From NCBI GenBank assembly GCA_934647305.1, contig CAKUFI010000002.1:1-64000 (forward strand): a DNA stretch of 64,000 nucleotides, read 5' to 3'. Of this stretch, positions 59,611-64,000 are shown in pieces (the first letter of the stretch is position 1; each line of letters begins with the position of its first letter). Origin of the DNA: an uncultured Clostridia bacterium (GTDB taxonomy: Bacteria; Bacillota; Clostridia; Christensenellales; Aristaeellaceae). Made by a program: the position numbers and the translations under genes. The notes beneath the pieces are model-generated. The model saw only the letters and a list, made by a program, of their open reading frames with translations, searched no databases and had not been told where the DNA came from.

Positions 59611-61137
59611 TTACTTCTTGTGGAACACGATGGCCCGGTCGTAGACGATTTCGTAATACGAGGGGCCCACGCCCGTTTCCGGCTCCACATACGCGCGATA
59701 CGCGAGGAGGAGCTGCGCGCCGTTGTCCGCGCCGTAGAACTGTCCGTTCGGGTTGTCGGTGCTGTAGGGAATCAGGGCGGTGTAGTCGTCCCCTGCGGTG
59801 CGCGCCATCTTCATCACATAGTAGCTGCCGCTGTCCTGGCCGGGCAGGTACTCAGCCGCGGAGCCCTCGTACATGGAGTCGTACAGGCTGACGATGCCGT
59901 TGAGCATCGGGCGCGCGTAGAGCACGGTGTTGGCGTAGGTCGCCTTGCCGGTCTTCACGTGGTTCACGCCGTAGACCACGACGAAGTCCTCGTCGGAATT
60001 CAGCGTGAAATCGTTGGTCATCAGGTAGCTGGTGTCGCGGTTATCGCCCTGAGCGTTCTCGTCGTTCAGGTAGCCCGTCATGCCCTCCGGCACGGCGATG
60101 CGCGCGGTCAGCTCCTCATAGTCGTATTCCGCGCCGTATTTCTCGAGCAGGTTCTGGCGAATCGTGTCCAGCGCCTTGTCGGCCTCCGGCAGCGTCTGCA
60201 CCTCGTGAACGCCGGTTCCGCGGGGCGTGAGCGTCGGATAGGCGTAGGCGTTTTCGGGCGTTTCGGTCTTGGGCGTGACGCGGTAAACGCTCATGGTCTC
60301 GGAAAGCGCCGCGACCCACTGCTCGAACGCCGCCTCGTCCGCGGGCTGGGAGGTGCGCATCAGAATGTTGAATACGTCCGCGCCCTTTTCAAGGCCCATG
60401 CGCAGCGTGTCGGCATAGAACGGCGCGATGTTGATCATGCGCTCGTCATAGCCGGCCTGAATCAGCGCGTCGCGAACCGCCTGCGCCGTGTCCTGATTGC
60501 CCGAGGCGATGTAGGCGAACTGGCCGCCGAAGCAGGTTTCTCCGCCCGCATAGCGGATGTTGTTCATGTTCACCGGCTCGCCCAGGCTGGCGAACACCGG
60601 ATGGTACGCGCCAGACTCCGCGCTGCCGTACTGGAAGAAGCTGCGCTCGCCATAGGTCTTGCCGGCCTTGACGGCGGAGGAGAACACGTAATTGATCAGC
60701 GAAAAGTACTTGCACTCGGGCGGCAGCGTGCCCACGAGCACCACCGCCTCGTCCTGGCGCAGCTTATACGTCCAGCCGACCGGGCTGAAGTAGGGATTGG
60801 CGGGCTCGTTCTCGGCGGACGGGTCGTACAGCGCGGACGGCTGCTCGGCGGGCCAGCTGTACTTGCCCATCTCGGTGGCCGGGGCGGGATCCTGATTGGG
60901 CGCGGGCGGAAGCATGGGCACGAGGTAGCCCGAGCCCGCGTTGTTGCCGAAGCAGGAGATCAGCTTGCCCTGACTGGCCAGCGCGATGGTGTCCAGGTAT
61001 TCAAAGTGACCCTCCTGCACATCGCAGGTTTCCGAAAGCAGGCTCGTCAGCGTATCCGCGCTTTCACTTTCGGCAAAGGCAGCGCCCTGCGCAAAGAGCG
61101 CGAGCAGCACAAGAATCAGACAGAATGCTTTTTTCAT
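59611..61137 (-). CDS. Secreted protein of unknown function
   Basis: 508 residues with a signal peptide (about 22 residues, ending AAFAES). I do not recognise a family with confidence. Repeating features are Tyr/Gly-rich blocks such as LISCFGNNAGSGYLVPMLPP, TYKLRQDEAVVLVGTLPPEC, FSLINYVFSS and VVVYGVNHVKTGKATYANTVLY, which suggest a beta-rich enzyme or binding fold. Three Cys only. It starts 18 bp after the alkylsulfatase-like gene stop with GAGGAGGAA and is probably in the same operon. A terminator is not evident. Confidence 0.6.
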   Translation of the reverse strand: MKKAFCLILVLLALFAQGAAFAESESADTLTSLLSETCDVQEGHFEYLDTIALASQGKLISCFGNNAGSGYLVPMLPPAPNQDPAPATEMGKYSWPAEQPSALYDPSAENEPANPYFSPVGWTYKLRQDEAVVLVGTLPPECKYFSLINYVFSSAVKAGKTYGERSFFQYGSAESGAYHPVFASLGEPVNMNNIRYAGGETCFGGQFAYIASGNQDTAQAVRDALIQAGYDERMINIAPFYADTLRMGLEKGADVFNILMRTSQPADEAAFEQWVAALSETMSVYRVTPKTETPENAYAYPTLTPRGTGVHEVQTLPEADKALDTIRQNLLEKYGAEYDYEELTARIAVPEGMTGYLNDENAQGDNRDTSYLMTNDFTLNSDEDFVVVYGVNHVKTGKATYANTVLYARPMLNGIVSLYDSMYEGSAAEYLPGQDSGSYYVMKMARTAGDDYTALIPYSTDNPNGQFYGADNGAQLLLAYRAYVEPETGVGPSYYEIVYDRAIVFHKK

Positions 61138-61155
61138 ACAATTCCTCCTCCATAT

Positions 61156-63150
61156 TTACGGTTCGATGATGTTGAAGTACAGCTTCGGCGCGGCCATGCT
61201 TTCGCAGAGCGCCTTGAACAGCGCCTCGTCGCCGCCCTCGATCGTCACCAGCTTTTCGATGTTCTCCTGATTGCCGTTTGCGATGGCCAGTATGCCCGCG
61301 CGAACGGTCGAGAGGGTCAGATCGGCGTCGTCCGAGAGCGCGTCCTTATAGTACAGCAGCACGCCGTGGTGAAGCTTCAGCAGGTAATCGTCGTCGCCCT
61401 CGAGCCGGAGGTTTACGGTAAAGCTCCTGTCCGCCAGCTTTTCCGCGTCCAGCATGATGCCCATATAGTCGAGCATGGTCTGCGCGTCCATGCCCTGCGC
61501 GGTGGTGCCCACGCCGATTCGGCCGGTCTGCGGGTAGCTTTCCGTGCCGTTTCGCAGCTCGAACGCGGCGACCAGGTAGGCGTTTCGCCACGCGCCCGAC
61601 TCGGCCTGATAGCCCAGCTGCTCCAGCGCGTCGGCGCACAGGTATCGCGCATCCTGATTCGCCGGGTCGGCAAAGACCAGCGCGTTGGTGATTTCCGCGA
61701 CCCACTGATACTCGCCCTTTTCATAGTCGGCGCGCGCCATTTCCAGCACCTTGTCCGCGTCGCCCAGGTACTGGGCCAGCTTCTTTGCGTACTCGGTCGG
61801 CTCCAGCGCGTCCAGATTCACCGGGTTCGCGTCGTACCAGCCCATGTACTTCTGGTAGACCGCCTTGACGTTGTGCCTGAGCGTGCCGTAGTACTGGCGG
61901 GTGTACCAGACCTTCTCCAGCGCCTCGGGCAGCTCAATCATCTGGGCGATCTCGTCGGCGGTATAGCCCTCGTTGATGTAGAGCAGCGTCTGATCGTGCA
62001 TGAACTTGTACACGGCGGCGGTGTTGGTCAGGTATTCGTCCACGACCTCCCTGCCCCAGTGCGGCCAGTTGTGGGACTGAAACACCACCTCCGCATCCGC
62101 AAAGAGCGTCTGCACCTCGGTGATGTAGCGCGCCCAGTCGTTGGCGTCGCGCACCTCCGCCCCGCGCAGGGTGTAGAGGTTGTGCATGGTGCCGGTGCAG
62201 TTTTCGGCCATCCACAGCGCCTTCATCTCCGGAAAATAGGTGTTCATCTCCGCGGGGGACTCGGTGCCGGGGGTGAGCTGGAAGACCGCCTTCACGCCGT
62301 CGATCTCGAGCTCAGTCAGCGCATCGGTGATCTCAAGCGTGGGTGCGATGTAGCCCGTGCCGACCAGCGGGACGGTCAGGCCGATGCCCACGGACAGGCG
62401 GCCCTGCGCGTCGTATGGCAGGAAGTTGCCGTACTGATAGATCGCGCGGCGCTTCATCGCGGAGCCGACGAACACGTTTTCCTTCATGACCGCGTCGACG
62501 AAGCCCTGCGGCACGATAATCGCGGTCTTGCCGGAGGCGATCTGCTCGGAGAGCGGCAGCGACGGATCGGCCGCGTCCTCGGCGGAAATCAGGCCCTCGA
62601 TGCCGCCGTAATGGTCGACGTGGGCGTGGCTGATGACGATGGCCACGATGGGGTCGTCGCCCATTTCCTGGCGGAACAGCTTCAGCGCCTCGGCGGCGGT
62701 GTAGCGGCTGCTGGCGCAGTCCATGACGATCCAGCCGTGCTCGCTGCGCACGAAGGTGACGTTCGAAACGTCATAGCCGCGCACCTGATAGATGCCGTCG
62801 GTCACCTCAAACAGGCCGTAGCGGGCGTTGTACTGCGTGTTGCGCCAGAGGCTGGGATTGGCGGTGTCGGGCGCGGTTTCGGCCTCGCGAACAAAATTAT
62901 ACGCGTCCTGCGACCAGATGGTCATGCCGTTTTCGGCTGTGATGGTCAGGCTCTCCGGGGCGGCGATCAGGCCGCGGCTGGCAAATTCACCCTCCTGCTC
63001 GTCGGAAAAGTCGAGCAGCTGATAGACCTGGGCGTTTTTCTGCGCGGTGATGTCGGTCGCCGGCTTTTTCTCGGCGTTCAGGCCGGACTGCGCGGACGCG
63101 CAGGCGCACAGCGTCAGCGCCGCGAGCGCGAGCGAAAGGATTCTCTTCAT
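61156..63150 (-). CDS. Secreted alkylsulfatase-like metallo-beta-lactamase-fold hydrolase
   Basis: 664 residues. Signal or lipoprotein-type N-terminus with LTLCAC near 12-17. The metallo-beta-lactamase motif HAHVDHYGG is near residues 174-182, with later ligands in MAENCTGTMHNLYTLRG and FQSHNWPHWG. A dimerisation domain follows (about 385-520) and the last 120 residues resemble the SCP2-like domain of SdsA1-type linear alkylsulfatases. Such enzymes cleave sulfate from primary alkyl sulfates. GGAGGAAGAAGG precedes ATG 63150. Confidence 0.88.
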   Translation of the reverse strand: MKRILSLALAALTLCACASAQSGLNAEKKPATDITAQKNAQVYQLLDFSDEQEGEFASRGLIAAPESLTITAENGMTIWSQDAYNFVREAETAPDTANPSLWRNTQYNARYGLFEVTDGIYQVRGYDVSNVTFVRSEHGWIVMDCASSRYTAAEALKLFRQEMGDDPIVAIVISHAHVDHYGGIEGLISAEDAADPSLPLSEQIASGKTAIIVPQGFVDAVMKENVFVGSAMKRRAIYQYGNFLPYDAQGRLSVGIGLTVPLVGTGYIAPTLEITDALTELEIDGVKAVFQLTPGTESPAEMNTYFPEMKALWMAENCTGTMHNLYTLRGAEVRDANDWARYITEVQTLFADAEVVFQSHNWPHWGREVVDEYLTNTAAVYKFMHDQTLLYINEGYTADEIAQMIELPEALEKVWYTRQYYGTLRHNVKAVYQKYMGWYDANPVNLDALEPTEYAKKLAQYLGDADKVLEMARADYEKGEYQWVAEITNALVFADPANQDARYLCADALEQLGYQAESGAWRNAYLVAAFELRNGTESYPQTGRIGVGTTAQGMDAQTMLDYMGIMLDAEKLADRSFTVNLRLEGDDDYLLKLHHGVLLYYKDALSDDADLTLSTVRAGILAIANGNQENIEKLVTIEGGDEALFKALCESMAAPKLYFNIIEP

Positions 63151-63223
63151 CCTTCTTCTTCCTCCGTGTACGTTTTTGAAAAATCGGTCTGGCGCGGCAT
63201 ACGTCAGACCGAAGAAGACATTC

Positions 63224-64000
63224 TTACCTGCCCAGCACGACGGAGACCCTGATGCTGCGTTCCGCCTCGTCCAGGTCGAAGCCGCCGTTGTCGGCCACGG
63301 TCACGCGCAGCTCGTACAGCGCGCCGTCCTCGAGCGAATCGACCGCCTGGCCGTTCTCGTCGGTGATCGTCCACAGCTCGGGCGCGACCTGTGTGAGCCT
63401 GCCCTGCGCGTCGTAGGCGTAGAGCTTCATGCCGGCGGCGTCGCCGGAGAGGTTGTTCATGCGGAAGGCCACGGTGGTGTTGGGGTGCACACTGCGCACG
63501 GACACGGTATTGAGCCAGCTGGCGACGCTGCCCTCGCCGCCGTCCGCGGTGAACTGCTCATCCGTCAGCACATTGCGCGCCGCCTTGTCCAGGTCAACCC
63601 TGCGATAGGGCATCTCGGGCAGGTGCACGAAGCGGTCCTGCAGCCTGAGCAGCTCGAGGTAGCCGGTCGGGCAGTAGAGCGCGTTGCCGCTGTTGCCGGC
63701 ATACATGCCGATGGCCATGTTGTTGTAGCCGAACTTGTTGGCCACGTCCATGGAGAACACGGTCTCGCCGGTCTCCCAGTCCAGCATGATGTACTGCCAC
63801 ATGCGGGTATTGAGATCCTGCACATAGCCATAAATATAGCCGGTGGCGGTGGACAGCTTCATGATCGAGGTGTCGCTCAGATCATTGCGGCTCCAGACGC
63901 TCTTCATCTCATAGCCGGTCTCGGTCTTGACGGTGTCCACGCGCTGCACGCCGGGGGCGATCATGCTGTTTCCCTGGGTCAGCCAGTTCATGTCGTAGAT
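63224..64000 (-). CDS. C-terminal part of a protein of unknown function (cut by the window edge)
   Basis: The frame is open to the window end (IYDMNWLTQGN...), giving 258 residues of a longer protein. Tyr/Asp-rich turns such as IYGYVQDLNTRMWQYIMLDWETGETVF suggest a beta-propeller-like repeat region, followed by a C-terminal Ig-like domain (NTTVAFRMNNLSGDAAGMKLY ... LYELRVTVADNG). It is probably extracellular. It lies 73 bp upstream of the alkylsulfatase-like gene and may begin that operon. Confidence 0.65.
   Translation of the reverse strand: MYDMNWLTQGNSMIAPGVQRVDTVKTETGYEMKSVWSRNDLSDTSIMKLSTATGYIYGYVQDLNTRMWQYIMLDWETGETVFSMDVANKFGYNNMAIGMYAGNSGNALYCPTGYLELLRLQDRFVHLPEMPYRRVDLDKAARNVLTDEQFTADGGEGSVASWLNTVSVRSVHPNTTVAFRMNNLSGDAAGMKLYAYDAQGRLTQVAPELWTITDENGQAVDSLEDGALYELRVTVADNGGFDLDEAERSIRVSVVLGR

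Overview
The window looks like a chromosomal segment of a high-GC Bacillota, probably class Clostridia. The support is a T-box leader in front of thrS, strong GGAGG-type ribosome binding sites, sigma-A promoters with 16-17 bp spacers, LplB/LplC-type sugar transporters, a sortase B with its anchored substrate, and small Bacillota families such as TIGR04086 and DUF3793. The exact order is not determinable from the sequence alone; a gut-associated Christensenellales or Oscillospirales-like genome is my guess. GC at third codon positions is high, so long open frames appear opposite most real genes and were discarded.

Layout. 0.6-3.1 kb: an SGNH esterase, Nif3-like protein and iron-sulfur-type flavoprotein operon. 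3.7-7.4 kb (minus): a sugar ABC transporter (two permeases and a binding protein). 7.8-10.2 kb: tRNA-Thr(GGT) divergent from a T-box-controlled thrS. 10.9-20.2 kb: two AraC-family regulators, a second sugar transporter and a pair of FAD oxidoreductases. 20.6-30.2 kb: a mosaic of single genes (two transporters, two methyltransferases, O6-alkylguanine repair, a flavin reductase, ADP-ribosylglycohydrolase, a DUF998 protein, a GDSL esterase, a SpoU rRNA methylase). 30.9-40.3 kb (minus): one long cell-shape operon, maf-mreB-mreC-mreD-mrdA-minD-rodA-greA-HAD. 40.7-46.3 kb: MATE exporter, Rrf2 regulator, and a response regulator/ABC exporter/histidine kinase module. 46.7-51.0 kb (minus): a surface locus with a Cys-knuckle secreted protein, a VPKTG-anchored protein and sortase B, behind a ~225-nt leader. 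51.5-55.2 kb: heavy-metal-binding protein, flavodoxin/DUF3793, Na/Pi symporter. 55.7-59.4 kb: a TrpXYZ-like ABC transporter with a LysR gene at its end. 59.6-64.0 kb: three secreted proteins including an alkylsulfatase, the last cut by the window edge.

The most unusual aspect is between the genes. Nine intergenic clusters (about 4-5 kb in all) are built from a few kinds of stem-loop module: 15-bp dyads with a GGCANTGCC-like core joined by a constant CTTGCTGCCG-type linker; hairpins with a 12-bp stem of varying but self-complementary sequence closing a conserved 11-nt loop (CATANATTNNA); and AATC...GATT stem-loops. At least twenty of the conserved-loop hairpins were located. Several dyads begin exactly at the stop codon of a gene (thrS, a MATE gene, the flavin reductase), one contains the stop codon of mreC, and one is translated into the C-terminus of the HAD phosphatase. 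One cluster sits inside the mre operon. A separate pair of ~90-nt elements shares a nested inverted-repeat design. These repeats are the best candidate for something undescribed here.
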